Below, one piece after another: positions 24,260-33,927 of a stretch of DNA of 64,000 nt. Location: positions 124,001 to 188,000 of the forward strand of contig NZ_JAMXMY010000020.1 of NCBI RefSeq assembly GCF_024055795.1, in the 5' to 3' direction. Source of the stretch: Actinoallomurus purpureus (lineage in GTDB: Bacteria; Actinomycetota; Actinomycetes; Streptosporangiales; Streptosporangiaceae). Under the pieces are notes generated by a model. That model was not told the origin of the DNA. It worked only from the letters and a program-made list of their open reading frames with translations, and ran no database searches. The position numbers and the translations under genes are program-made. Position 1 is the first letter of the stretch. Each line of letters begins with the position of its first letter.

Positions 24260-25093
24260 CTATGCCCGGCTGCTCTCGTCGCGCTGCCAGGTGGCGGCGC
24301 CGGACCGCCGGGCTTGCCACCGGGCGAGCAGCGTCACGGTGAGGAAGAGGGCGAGGCGCGGCAGGAGACGCGGATCCCGTGACGCCATCGCCGCCAGGTC
24401 GCCTACGCTCGTCCGCGCGGAGCCGCCTGCCTGGCCGAGTGCCGCCTCCTCGAGCTGCGCGACACCGGTGACGGCGCGGGTCCGGCGGCGCAGCAGGTCC
24501 CCCCACGTGCGCGGCGGGTGGATCAGCACGCGGGCGGCTTCGACGACGGCGCGCTCGTCCGCGGCGAACGCGAGGGAGGCGGCGAGGTCGTCGGCGATGA
24601 CGCCCGGCAGCCGCGCCAGGCGCGCGTGCCCGTCGGCGCTGACCGCGATGACGCCGCGGCCGAAGAGCCCGCGCCGCACCTCCGGGAGCCGGGTCCAGAC
24701 GTCGTAGTACCAGCGGACCGGCCACGGCCGTCGTGTCATGTCCAGATCGCGCGTGGGTGCCGCCGCGAGCACGCCCGGCCGGTCGAGAGCGGCCGCCAGG
24801 GCCCGCACGTCATCGGCTCCCAGCTCGACGTCGGCGTCGACGTACACCCTGGGGAACCTGCGGGCCGCGCGGTCGCCGAGACGCAGTGCCTCCGCCTTGG
24901 ACGCCTCCGGCGACGTGACCACCCGCACGCCGAAGGACGCGGCGACCTCCGCGGTGCCGTCGGTGCAGCCATTGGGCACGACGACGATGTCGAACCCGGA
25001 GCCCGCGAGGCGCGCGAGTAACCGACCGATGACCCGCGCCTCGTCGTGCGCGGGGATGACGACGCTCACCACACGAGCGATTATGGCGCGCAT
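24260..25093 (-). CDS. Family 2 glycosyltransferase
   Basis: A GT-A enzyme of about 277 residues with SVVIPAHDEARVIGRLL, DIVVVPNGCTDGT, EALRLGD and FPRVYVDADVELG (DxD). It ends with a hydrophobic helix near LPRLALFLTVTLLARW, so it may be membrane-associated. The acceptor is unknown. The start is uncertain: ATG 25093 overlaps the divergent acyltransferase start, while the GTG codons at 25072 and 25069 would start just before the Rossmann strand and leave a small divergent promoter gap. Confidence 0.85.
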   Translation of the reverse strand: MRAIIARVVSVVIPAHDEARVIGRLLARLAGSGFDIVVVPNGCTDGTAEVAASFGVRVVTSPEASKAEALRLGDRAARRFPRVYVDADVELGADDVRALAAALDRPGVLAAAPTRDLDMTRRPWPVRWYYDVWTRLPEVRRGLFGRGVIAVSADGHARLARLPGVIADDLAASLAFAADERAVVEAARVLIHPPRTWGDLLRRRTRAVTGVAQLEEAALGQAGGSARTSVGDLAAMASRDPRLLPRLALFLTVTLLARWQARRSGAATWQRDESSRA

Positions 25094-25685
25094 GAGTCGC
25101 ATTCACCCAGGGGCCGACGTAGACGGCACGGCGCACATCGGTGCGGACACGACGATCTGGCACCTCGCCCAGATCCGCGAGGACGCTCGCCTCGGCCAGG
25201 GCTGCATCGTCGGCCGGGGCGCGTATGTCGGGCCGGGCGTGCGTATCGGCGACCGCGTCAAGCTGCAGAATTACGCACTCGTTTACGAACCGGCGGAGCT
25301 GGAGGACGGGGTCTTCATCGGGCCCGCCGCCGTCCTGACCAATGATCCCTACCCTCGTTCGACCGGCGTGGACGGCAGGCTCAAGCGCCCGGACGACTGG
25401 GAGGCACGCGGAGTGATCGTCAAGGAGGGCGCCGCCGTCGGCGCGCGGGCGGTCGTCGTGGCGGGCCGGACCATCGGCCGGTGGGCGCTGGTCGCGGCGG
25501 GCGCGGTCGTGACACGGGACGTCGCCGACTTCGCGCTGGTGGCGGGCGTGCCCGCGCGCCGGATCGGCTGGGTCGGGCACGCCGGCGAGCCCTTGGAGGA
25601 CGAAGGCGGCGGGCGCTGGCGGTGCCCGCGTACGGGCGATCGCTACACGGAGAGCGGCGGACGCCTCAGCCCGGCGGGAGGATGA
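25092..25685 (+). CDS. Left-handed beta-helix N-acetyltransferase (WbpD/WlbB-like)
   Basis: The 197-residue protein is built of hexapeptide repeats (IHPGADVDGTAHIGADTTIW, GCIVGRGAYVGPGVRIGD, GVFIGPAAVLTNDPYPRS, IGRWALVAAGAVVTRDV). The block KLQNYALVYEPAELEDGVFIGP matches WbpD-type enzymes that acetylate the 3-amino group of UDP-2-acetamido-3-amino uronic acid. The C-terminal 25 residues (GRWRCPRTGDRYTESGG) resemble the short zinc-ribbon-like tail of this subgroup. It fits with the Gfo/Idh and DegT enzymes encoded 5-9 kb further on. Confidence 0.88.
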   Translation: MSRIHPGADVDGTAHIGADTTIWHLAQIREDARLGQGCIVGRGAYVGPGVRIGDRVKLQNYALVYEPAELEDGVFIGPAAVLTNDPYPRSTGVDGRLKRPDDWEARGVIVKEGAAVGARAVVVAGRTIGRWALVAAGAVVTRDVADFALVAGVPARRIGWVGHAGEPLEDEGGGRWRCPRTGDRYTESGGRLSPAGG

Positions 25686-25688
25686 CCC

Positions 25689-25704
25689 GACGCTTCGCTG
25701 CGTC
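25689..25704. terminator. Small hairpin after the acetyltransferase gene
   Basis: GACGC-TTCGCT-GCGTC starts three bases after the stop. It is short and has no T-tract. The 179-bp gap up to the next start must also hold the promoter of the large secreted protein; I see no clear consensus there. Confidence 0.3.
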
Positions 25705-25864
25705 AAGGCCGAATGCGGACAACCCAGACCTCGCTTTCCACCGTATATTCGGAGTCGCATTGCCGAGGAGCTTCATTTGTCGATCTGACCGCGCGGCGCT
25801 AGCGGACGCGGGTTTCGGGGGTTGAGGAATCCGTTTTTTGGCTTCCGCTCAGCCGGGGGAAATC

Positions 25865-28800
25865 ATGGCCAGTGCAGGGTTGAGGCTGTTAGTCAGAGGG
25901 CTGCTCCTCGCGGCCGCGGTGTTTCTCATCATGGCGATTGCCGGCTCGAGGGCGCACGCCGCCGGCCCGTGCGATTCCACCGGAAATCTCGTGGCCTGCG
26001 AGAATACGAAACAAGGGTCGCCGAGCACGGAGTGGGACAAGATCTCCGGCGGCGGCCAGACGATCGAGGGCTACGCCGCCGAATTCAGCGTGAACGCCGG
26101 GGAGACCGTGCACTTCAAGGTCAATACCCCGGCCCGGAGCTATTCGATCGACATCTATCGGATGGGCTACTACGGCGGCGACGGCGCCCGGAAGATCGCC
26201 AGCATCACCCCGTCGGCCTCCCTCCCGCAGTCGCAGCCATCGTGTCTCAGCGACGACGCCACCGGGCTGATCGACTGCGGCGACTGGAAGGTCTCGGCGA
26301 GCTGGCCGGTACCGGCCACCGCCGTCTCGGGGATCTACTTCGCGCACATCTCCCGCACCGACGGGACCGACGACGACAACCACATCGTGTTCGTGGTCCG
26401 CAACGACGCCAGCCACTCGGACGTGGTCTTCAAGACCTCCGACACCACTTGGCAGGCGTACAACAGCTGGGGCGGCAACAGCCTCTACGCCGGCGACAGC
26501 ACGGCCGCGCCGGGCCGGGCGGTCAAGGTCAGCTACAACCGGCCTTTCAACACGCGCGAGTCGACCCCCTGGGGCCGTGACTTCGTCTTCGCCAATGAGT
26601 ACCCGATGGTGCGGTTCCTCGAGGCCCAGGGGTACGACGTCACCTATCTGAGCAGCGTCGACGCCGACCAGCGCGGCTCGCTCCTCAAGAACCACAAGGT
26701 CTTCCTGTCCGTCGGGCACGACGAGTACTGGTCCGCCGCCGAGCGCGCCAACGTCGAGGCCGCCCGGGACACGGGTGTGAACCTCGGGTTCTTCAGCGGC
26801 AACTCGGTGTTCTGGAAGACCCGCTGGGAACCGAGCGCCGACGGCACCTCGACGCCGTACCGCACGCTGGTGACGTACAAGTCGACGAGGGACAACCGGC
26901 AGACCGATCCCACCGGAACCTGGACGGGCAGCTGGCGGGATCCGCGGTTCAGCCCGCCCGCCGACGGCGGCCGCCCGGAGAACGGCCTGATGGGCACGAT
27001 CTGGACGGTCAACTGCTGCGGCGTGGCCATGAAGGTGCCGGCGGCCGACGGGAAGATGCGGTTCTGGCGGAACACCCCGGCCGGAAGCCAGTCCTCGGGC
27101 GCGACCCTGACCATGCCCGACCTGACGCTCGGCTACGAGTGGGACGAGGACCTGGACAACGGGTTCCGGCCGGCGGGGCTCATCGACATGTCCTCCACGA
27201 CGGCCGACATACCCGAGAAGCTCGTCGACTTCGGCACCAACGTCGCCCCGGGGACCGCCACCCATCACCTGACGCTCTATCGCGCGCCGAGCGGCGCGCT
27301 CGTCTTCGGCGGCGGGACCGTGCAGTGGTCGTGGGGGCTGGACGCCGTCCACGACGGCCCCGACGGCGCGCCCACGGCCCCGGACCCGAGCATGCGGCAG
27401 GCCACGATCAACCTGCTGGCCGACATGAACGTCCAGCCGCTGACGCCGCAGAGCGACCTGAAGGCGGCCACGGCCTCCACCGACCACACGGCGCCGACCT
27501 CGACGGTCACCTCTCCGGCCGCGGACGCGAGCATCACCAACGGCAAGACCGTCACGATCAGCGGCACCGCCTCCGACGTCGGCGGGCAGGTGGGCGGTGT
27601 CGAGGTGTCCACCGACGGCGGGACGACCTGGCATCCCGCGACCGGCCGCGCCACCTGGACCTACTCGTGGGACGCGACCGGCGCCGGCCCGGTGACGATC
27701 AGGACGCGCGCGACCGATGACAGCGGCAACATCGAGACGCCGGGCTCCGGGCGCACCGTCAACGTCTCGTGCCCCTGCGGGCTCTTCGGGCAGTCGGCCG
27801 TTCCGGCGAACCCGGCGGAGAGCGACGCGACGCCGCTCGAGGCGGGCGTCAAGTTCCGCGCGAGCGTCGACGGCTGGGTCACGGGCGTGCGCTTCTACAA
27901 GGGCACCGGCAACACCGGCACGCACACCGGCAGCCTGTGGACGGCCGACGGCACCCACCTCGCGACGGCGACGTTCGCGAACGAGACGTCGACCGGCTGG
28001 CAGTCCGTCTCCTTCCCGGTGCCGGTCCACGTCACCGCCGGCACGACCTATGTCGCGTCGTACTTCGCACCGGCCGGGCACTACGCCGCGGACGCCGCGT
28101 ACTTCGCCTACCGGCCCACGAACTCTCCGCCGCTCACCGGCCTGCAGGCGGGCACGGACGGCGGCAACGGCGTCTACCACGCCGGCGGGGCCGGCTTCCC
28201 CACGGACACCTACAACGGCGGCAACTACTGGGTCGACGTCGCGTTCGCCACCGTCGAGCCGCCGGACACGACGGCCCCCGCAGTGATCGACTCGACGCCC
28301 TACGCGGGCTCCTCCAGCGTGCCGACGGCCGTCCTGCCGTCGGTCACGTTCGGCGAGCCGGTGCGGACCGGGTCGGCGTCGTTCACCCTCAAGGACTCCG
28401 GCGGCACCGCCGTGGCCGGCAGCGCGTCCCTCGACTCCGCGGGCACCGGCCTCACCTTCCTGCCGACCGGCCCGCTGCCGGGCGGAACGACCTTCACGGC
28501 GACCGTCACCGGAGCCAAGGACGCCGCCGGGAACACGATGACGTCCTTCTCGTACTCGTTCACGACCGCCAAACCGCGGCCGGCGGCGGGACAGTGCCCG
28601 TGCAGCATCTGGGCCGATGACACCGTGCCGTCCGTCGAGGGCATGAACGACCCGAACGCGCTGGAGCTCGGGGTCAAGTTCACCCCGGACACGAACGGCT
28701 TCGTCAGCGGGATCCGTTTCTACAAGGGGCGCAACAACACGGGAACCCACACCGGCACGCTCTGGACCGCGGGCGGCACCCAGCTCGCCACAGCGACGTT

Positions 28801-30784
28801 CTCGAGCGAGTCGACGCTCGGCTGGCAGGAGGTCCGCTTCTCCTCGCCGGTGGCGGTGACGGCGGGTACCACGTACGTCGCGTCGTACCACACGGCGACC
28901 GGCTGGTTCTCCGCCGACAGCGGCGGCCTGAGCCGCGCGGTCGACGACCCGCCGCTGCACACCATCGCCGACGGCGCCGACGGCGTGTTCGCCTACGGCG
29001 CCCACGCCTTCCCCAGCCAGAGCTACAACACTTCCAACTACTGGGTGGACGTCGTCTTCACCCTGCCGCCCGACACCACACCCCCGGCGGTCGCGTCGAC
29101 GAACCCCTCGAACAACGCGACGAGCGTCCCGGCGGGCGCCACGGTGAAGGTCGCCTTCAACGAGGCCGTGCAGCCCTCGTCACCGGCGTTCACGCTGAAG
29201 AATCCCGGGGGCACCGCGATCGCCGGCAGCACCGCGTTCGACAGCGCGTCCAGGGTCCTCACGTTCACGCCGTCGAGCCCGCTCGCCGTGGGCACGAAGT
29301 ACACCGCGAGCGTCAGCGGGGCGAAGGACACCGCCGGCAACGCGATGCAGGGCACGACCACGTGGTCGTTCACCACGAGCGGATCGTGTCCCTGCACGCT
29401 CTTCCCGAGCGACGCCGCGCCCGTCACGGCCGCGGCCGGCGACTCCGGCTCGGTCGAGCTGGGCGTCGAATTCACCCCGGACACCGCCGGATGGATCTCC
29501 GGGGTGCGCTTCTACAAGGGGGCCGGCAACACCGGCACGCACACCGGCAGCCTCTGGACCACGGGCGGCACCCGGCTGGCCACCGGCACCTTCAGCGGCG
29601 AGACGGCGTCGGGCTGGCAGACCCTGGCGTTCTCCGGCCCGGTGCAGGTCACGGCCGGCACGACGTACGTCGCCTCGTACCACGCGCCGAACGGCCACTA
29701 CGCGGCGGACGGCGGCTACTTCTGGAACGCCCTGGACAACGCGCCGCTGCACGCCCCCACGAGCGCCGCGTCGGGTGGCAACGGCCGCTACGCCTACGCC
29801 TCGGGCACACGCTTCCCGAACGAGTCCTACGGCGCGTCGAACTACTGGGTCGATCCGATCTTCTCGACCGCCCAGCCGGGCGATGTCACGCCGCCGACCG
29901 TCGAGACGGCGAACCCGGTCGGCGGGCAGACGAGCGTGCCGCCCGGCACCGGCATCTCCGCCGCGTTCGACGAGGCGGTGCAGGGCGGCACCGTCCAGTT
30001 CACGGTCACCCCGTCCGTGACCGGCTCCGTGACGTACGACTCCGCGACCAGGACCGCCACCTTCCAGCCGTCCGCCGCCCTGGCCTGGAACACCGCGTAC
30101 ACCGTGAAGGTCACCGGCGCCAAGGACGTCGCCGGCAACACGATGGCGGCCGCGTACACCTGGTCCTTCACCACCGCGCGGCAGCCGGCCACCCCGGGCG
30201 TGTGCCCGTGCTCGATCTGGGCCGACAGCGCGATCCCGCAGGTCACGGGCGTGGACGACCCGAACTCGGTGGAGCTGGGCGTCAGGTTCACCTCCGACAC
30301 CGCCGGATGGGTCACCGGCGTCCGGTTCTACAAGGGGCCCGCCAACACCGGCACGCACACCGGCACCCTGTGGACGGCCGACGGCACCCGGCTGGCCACC
30401 GTGACGTTCTCCGGCGAGTCGGCGGCGGGCTGGCAGGAGGCGCGCTTCTCCACCGCGATCTCCGTCTCCGCGAACACGACCTACGTGGTGTCCTACCTCG
30501 CGCCGAACGGCCACTACGCGGCCGACTCCAGCGCGTTCTCCGGGGCAGGCGTCGACGCCCCGCCGCTGCACGCCCTGCGGTCCGGCGGCCTCTACGGGTA
30601 CGGCGCCGGCGGCTTCCCGACGAACGCGAGCACCGCGAACTACTGGGTCGACGTCGTCTTCACCACGACTGCACCGGCGACGGCGCTGCTGGCCGGCGGG
30701 CCGAAGAACAGCCCGTCGCCGACGCCCACGCCGACGCCATCGACGCCACCGTCGACCACACCCCGCGAAGGAGAACACCGTTGA
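25865..30784 (+). CDS. Very large secreted protein: DMFase-beta-like domain, Ig-like domain, four DUF4082 and three Ig-like (Big_5) domains
   Basis: The 1,639-residue precursor has a signal peptide (about 1-33, ending SRAHAA). Residues 40-530 resemble the N,N-dimethylformamidase beta-subunit-like family (YSIDIYRMGYYGGDGAR, NSWGGNSLY, VGHDEYWS, FFSGNSVFWKTRW). An Ig-like domain is at about 540-632. DUF4082 modules start at CPC motifs near 635, 911, 1175 and 1447, each with VRFYKG-TGTHTG and NYWVDV blocks, alternating with Big_5 domains at about 800-903, 1066-1172 and 1339-1439. The tail is Pro/Thr-rich. DUF4082 probably binds polysaccharide. ATG 25865 has GGGGGA upstream. Its stop overlaps the TTG start of the next gene. 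Confidence 0.93.
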   Translation: MASAGLRLLVRGLLLAAAVFLIMAIAGSRAHAAGPCDSTGNLVACENTKQGSPSTEWDKISGGGQTIEGYAAEFSVNAGETVHFKVNTPARSYSIDIYRMGYYGGDGARKIASITPSASLPQSQPSCLSDDATGLIDCGDWKVSASWPVPATAVSGIYFAHISRTDGTDDDNHIVFVVRNDASHSDVVFKTSDTTWQAYNSWGGNSLYAGDSTAAPGRAVKVSYNRPFNTRESTPWGRDFVFANEYPMVRFLEAQGYDVTYLSSVDADQRGSLLKNHKVFLSVGHDEYWSAAERANVEAARDTGVNLGFFSGNSVFWKTRWEPSADGTSTPYRTLVTYKSTRDNRQTDPTGTWTGSWRDPRFSPPADGGRPENGLMGTIWTVNCCGVAMKVPAADGKMRFWRNTPAGSQSSGATLTMPDLTLGYEWDEDLDNGFRPAGLIDMSSTTADIPEKLVDFGTNVAPGTATHHLTLYRAPSGALVFGGGTVQWSWGLDAVHDGPDGAPTAPDPSMRQATINLLADMNVQPLTPQSDLKAATASTDHTAPTSTVTSPAADASITNGKTVTISGTASDVGGQVGGVEVSTDGGTTWHPATGRATWTYSWDATGAGPVTIRTRATDDSGNIETPGSGRTVNVSCPCGLFGQSAVPANPAESDATPLEAGVKFRASVDGWVTGVRFYKGTGNTGTHTGSLWTADGTHLATATFANETSTGWQSVSFPVPVHVTAGTTYVASYFAPAGHYAADAAYFAYRPTNSPPLTGLQAGTDGGNGVYHAGGAGFPTDTYNGGNYWVDVAFATVEPPDTTAPAVIDSTPYAGSSSVPTAVLPSVTFGEPVRTGSASFTLKDSGGTAVAGSASLDSAGTGLTFLPTGPLPGGTTFTATVTGAKDAAGNTMTSFSYSFTTAKPRPAAGQCPCSIWADDTVPSVEGMNDPNALELGVKFTPDTNGFVSGIRFYKGRNNTGTHTGTLWTAGGTQLATATFSSESTLGWQEVRFSSPVAVTAGTTYVASYHTATGWFSADSGGLSRAVDDPPLHTIADGADGVFAYGAHAFPSQSYNTSNYWVDVVFTLPPDTTPPAVASTNPSNNATSVPAGATVKVAFNEAVQPSSPAFTLKNPGGTAIAGSTAFDSASRVLTFTPSSPLAVGTKYTASVSGAKDTAGNAMQGTTTWSFTTSGSCPCTLFPSDAAPVTAAAGDSGSVELGVEFTPDTAGWISGVRFYKGAGNTGTHTGSLWTTGGTRLATGTFSGETASGWQTLAFSGPVQVTAGTTYVASYHAPNGHYAADGGYFWNALDNAPLHAPTSAASGGNGRYAYASGTRFPNESYGASNYWVDPIFSTAQPGDVTPPTVETANPVGGQTSVPPGTGISAAFDEAVQGGTVQFTVTPSVTGSVTYDSATRTATFQPSAALAWNTAYTVKVTGAKDVAGNTMAAAYTWSFTTARQPATPGVCPCSIWADSAIPQVTGVDDPNSVELGVRFTSDTAGWVTGVRFYKGPANTGTHTGTLWTADGTRLATVTFSGESAAGWQEARFSTAISVSANTTYVVSYLAPNGHYAADSSAFSGAGVDAPPLHALRSGGLYGYGAGGFPTNASTANYWVDVVFTTTAPATALLAGGPKNSPSPTPTPTPSTPPSTTPREGEHR

Positions 30785-31812
30785 CGGACGCAGTGGGACT
30801 GGCGGTCATCGGGGCCGGCTACTGGGGGCCGAATCTCGTGCGGACCGCTCAGGCGACCCCGGCTCTGCGGCTGGAGTGGCTGTGCGACCTGGACGAGGAG
30901 CGGGCCCGCGCCGTGCTCGGGGCCTACACGACGGTCCGGGCCACGACGTCCTACGAAGCGGTCTTAGCCGATCCCGCGGTCGACGCGGTCGCGATCGCGA
31001 CGCCGGCGGCCACCCACTTCGATCTCGTACGGTCGGCGCTCGAAGCCGGCAAGCACGTGCTGGTCGAGAAGCCCCTCACGATGTCGGCCGCCGAGGGCCG
31101 CAAGCTCGTCGACCTGGCCGACCGGACCGGCCGCGTGCTCATGTGCGACCACACCTACTGCTACACCCCGGCGGTCCGCCGGATCCGCGAGCTGATCCAT
31201 GGCGGTGAGCTCGGCGACGTGCAGTTCGTCGACTCCGTCCGCATCAACCTCGGGCTGGTGCAGTCCGACATCGACGTGCTGTGGGACCTCGCGCCGCACG
31301 ACCTGTCGATCCTCGACTTCGTGCTCCCGGAGCGGGTCACCGCCGTCGCCGCCCACGGCAGCGACCCCATCGACGCCGGCCGCGCCTGCGTGGCGCACCT
31401 GACGCTGTGGCTGACGTCGGGGGCGATGGCCCACGTCCACGTCAACTGGCTCAGCCCGACCAAGATCCGCACGACCGTGATCGGCGGGTCCCGGCGCACG
31501 GTCGTCTGGGACGACCTGGACCCGCTGCGCCGGGTCTCGGTGCACGACCGGGGCGTGGACCGCGTCCCCCAGGGGCCCGACCAGCGCCGGGAGGCGCTGA
31601 TCTCCTACCGGCTGGGCGACATCCACGTTCCCGCCCTGCCGGAACAGGAGGCGTTGCGCGGGGTGATGGCCGAGTTCGCCGCCGCCATCACCGAGTCCCG
31701 GCCGGCGCTCACCGACGGCCGCGCCGGCCTCCGCGTGATCACTCTGCTGGAGGCGGCGTCGCGCAGCATCGCGAACGGCGGCGCGACCATCTCGACGAAG
31801 GAGAACGCGTGA
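30781..31812 (+). CDS. Gfo/Idh/MocA-family sugar dehydrogenase (WbpB/WlbA-like)
   Basis: The 343-residue NAD-dependent oxidoreductase has a Rossmann start LAVIGAGYWGPNLVRT, AIATPAATHFDLV, EKPLTMSAAEGRKLVDLA with the key Lys, and DHTYCYTPAVRRIRELI. WbpB/WlbA relatives oxidise C3 of UDP-GlcNAcA before transamination. The start is an unusual TTG overlapping the previous stop (TTGA), supported by AAGGAG 8 nt upstream. That junction ties the cytoplasmic enzyme to the secreted DUF4082 protein in one transcript. Its own stop overlaps the epimerase start. Confidence 0.88.
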   Translation: MTDAVGLAVIGAGYWGPNLVRTAQATPALRLEWLCDLDEERARAVLGAYTTVRATTSYEAVLADPAVDAVAIATPAATHFDLVRSALEAGKHVLVEKPLTMSAAEGRKLVDLADRTGRVLMCDHTYCYTPAVRRIRELIHGGELGDVQFVDSVRINLGLVQSDIDVLWDLAPHDLSILDFVLPERVTAVAAHGSDPIDAGRACVAHLTLWLTSGAMAHVHVNWLSPTKIRTTVIGGSRRTVVWDDLDPLRRVSVHDRGVDRVPQGPDQRREALISYRLGDIHVPALPEQEALRGVMAEFAAAITESRPALTDGRAGLRVITLLEAASRSIANGGATISTKENA

Positions 31813-32762
31813 TCGAAGGTAGCCGCTGTCTCGTCACCGGCGGGGCCGGCACGATCGGCTCGACCATCGTCGACCAGCTCGTCGCCGCGGGCTGCGCGGA
31901 CGTCATCGTCCTGGACAACTTCGTCCGCGGCCGACCGGAGAACCTTTCCTGCGCACGGGAGAGCGGCCGGGTACGCGTGGTCGACGGCGACATCCGTGAC
32001 GGCGCGCTCGTACGGTCGCTGCTCGACGGCGTGGACGTGGTCTTCCACCAGGCCGCAATCCGCATCACCCAGTGCGCGGAGGAGCCACGGCTCGCGCTGC
32101 AGGTCCTCGTCGACGGCACCTACGAGGTGGTCGAGGCGGCGGCCGAGCGCGGGGTGCGCAAGGTCGTCGCGGCCTCCTCGGCGTCCGTGTACGGCCTCGC
32201 GGAGGAGTTCCCCACGCCGGAGCGCCACCACCCGTACGCCAACGACACGCTGTACGGCGCGGCGAAGACGTTCAACGAGGGGCTGCTGCGCAGCTTCCAC
32301 GCGACGCACGGCCTCGACTACGTGGCCCTGCGCTACTTCAACGTGTACGGCCCGCGGATGGACATCCACGGCCTCTACACCGAGGTGCTGATCCGCTGGA
32401 TGGAGCGCATCGAGTCCGGCCGGCCGCCGCTCATTCTCGGCGACGGCGCCCAGACCATGGACTTCGTCTTCACCGAGGACATCGCGCGGGCGAACCTCCT
32501 GGCAGCCGAGAGCGACGTCACCGACGACGTGTTCAACATCGGCAGCCGCACCGAGACCAGCCTGCGCGAGCTGGCCGAGGCGCTGCTGCGGGCGATGGAC
32601 GCGGACCTCGGGCTCGAGTTCGGCCCGGCCCGGACCGTCAACGCGGTGACCCGGCGTCTCGCGGACGTGTCGAAGGCCGAGGAACGCCTCGGCTGGAAGG
32701 CCGAGATCGGCCTGGACGAGGGCCTGCGCCGGCTCGTTCGCTGGTGGCGGTCCCAGCGGTGA
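31809..32762 (+). CDS. NAD-dependent sugar epimerase/dehydratase (SDR family)
   Basis: The 317-residue extended SDR has TGGAGTIGSTIVDQL for NAD binding, SSASVYG, and the catalytic YGAAK. It follows the pattern of UDP-glucose/GlcNAc 4-epimerases (RYFNVYGPRMD, FVFTEDIARANLLAAES). It likely alters C4 or C2 configuration of a UDP-sugar for the polymer. GTG 31809 overlaps the Gfo/Idh stop (GTGA), with GAAGGAGAA upstream. The preceding longer frame is an unrelated shadow. Confidence 0.9.
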   Translation: MIEGSRCLVTGGAGTIGSTIVDQLVAAGCADVIVLDNFVRGRPENLSCARESGRVRVVDGDIRDGALVRSLLDGVDVVFHQAAIRITQCAEEPRLALQVLVDGTYEVVEAAAERGVRKVVAASSASVYGLAEEFPTPERHHPYANDTLYGAAKTFNEGLLRSFHATHGLDYVALRYFNVYGPRMDIHGLYTEVLIRWMERIESGRPPLILGDGAQTMDFVFTEDIARANLLAAESDVTDDVFNIGSRTETSLRELAEALLRAMDADLGLEFGPARTVNAVTRRLADVSKAEERLGWKAEIGLDEGLRRLVRWWRSQR

Positions 32763-32808
32763 AGGAGTCGGACGCGGGTGTGCGGGCATCCGGCACCGTG
32801 AGCGCCTC

Positions 32809-33927
32809 GTGAACCTGGTCGTCTACTTCGGGGGCACGGGCTATGACGGGGTGGCGGGCACGGACCGGCGCATGGCGGATGGCCTCGCAGCCCTGACGCC
32901 CGTCCTCTACGTCGACCCGCCGCGCTCGGTACTGACCCCCTTGGTCCACCCGCACCTCGCGGCGTCGCTGCGCGGTCCGGCGTTGCGCGAGGTACGCGCG
33001 GGCCTGTGGTGGCTCACCCCACGGGTGCTGCCCGGCGCCCAGCGCCCCGGCATGCGCCCCGTCACCGACGCGCTCATCCGCCGGGCGGCCCGTCGTGCCG
33101 CCGCCGGGCTCGGGATGCGCGTGCCGGCCGTGGTCGTCGCGGGTCCCGGCGATCTGCTCGGCGCCGTGCCGGGTGCGCGCGCCGTGTACTACGCCACCGA
33201 CGACCTCGTGGCGGGCGCGACGCTGCTGGGCCATTCGGCGCGGCACCTGCGGGCGGCGCAGGCCCGGCAGCTCGCCCGCGCCGACGCGGTCGCGGTCGTC
33301 TCGCCCGTGCTGCGGGAGAGGTTCGCAGGGGCAGTGGTGATCCCGAACGGCTGCACTCCCGTCGACGCCGACGCGGCGCCGTGGCCCGACGACGTGCCCG
33401 GGTCCTTCGCCGGTCCTGTCGCCGGGTTCGTCGGGCACATCAACGCGCGGATCGACCTCACGCTCCTGGAGGCCGTCGCGGGCTCCGGCCGCCCGCTGCT
33501 GCTCGTCGGCCCGCACGACCCGTCGTACGAGCCGGCGCGCTTCGCGGCCTTGGTCGCGCGGGCGAACGTGTGCTGGACGGGGCGCAAGCCCGTCGAGGAG
33601 CTGGCGTCGTACCTGAGGGTCATCGACGTGGGCCTCACGCCGTACGCGACCAGCGACTTCAACCGTGCCAGCTTCCCGATCAAGACTCTCGACTACCTCG
33701 CCGCCGGCCGTGGCGTGGTCTCGACCGACCTGCCGGCGACGGCATGGCTCGGCACGGACCTCGTGCGCACGGCTGCCCGTGACGGCTTCGCGGCCGCCGT
33801 CGAGGAGGAGCTCGCGACACCCCGGACACCGGAGCTCCAGGCGCGGCGACGCGGCTTCGCGGAACGGCACACCTGGTCCCGGCGGGCTCGCGACCTCGCC
33901 GCCCTGCTCGAATTGGAGGACGCATGA
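32809..33927 (+). CDS. Glycosyltransferase, GT4-like (GT-B fold)
   Basis: The 372-residue protein has the two-domain GT-B look. The N-domain contains YFGGTGYDGVAGTDRRMADGL and AVYYATDDLV. The C-domain has FVGHINARIDLTLLEAV, LVGPHDP, the PYATSDFNRASFPIKTLDYLAAGRGVVST donor-binding stretch, and a basic C-terminal helix. The NRASFPIKTLDYLAAG segment is like TuaH-type transferases. No membrane helix is present. The start GTG 32809 is 46 bp after the epimerase; its stop overlaps the aminotransferase ATG by 4 bp. Confidence 0.85.
   Translation: MNLVVYFGGTGYDGVAGTDRRMADGLAALTPVLYVDPPRSVLTPLVHPHLAASLRGPALREVRAGLWWLTPRVLPGAQRPGMRPVTDALIRRAARRAAAGLGMRVPAVVVAGPGDLLGAVPGARAVYYATDDLVAGATLLGHSARHLRAAQARQLARADAVAVVSPVLRERFAGAVVIPNGCTPVDADAAPWPDDVPGSFAGPVAGFVGHINARIDLTLLEAVAGSGRPLLLVGPHDPSYEPARFAALVARANVCWTGRKPVEELASYLRVIDVGLTPYATSDFNRASFPIKTLDYLAAGRGVVSTDLPATAWLGTDLVRTAARDGFAAAVEEELATPRTPELQARRRGFAERHTWSRRARDLAALLELEDA

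Noticed and set aside
25889-29005. 1,038-codon minus-strand frame under the DUF4082 gene
   Set aside because: Low-complexity Arg/Gly/Val composition typical of antisense in repeated GC-rich DNA; the plus strand has a signal peptide and repeated domains.
29180-30778. 532-codon minus-strand frame in the same gene
   Set aside because: Same reason; it mirrors the repeats of the sense protein.
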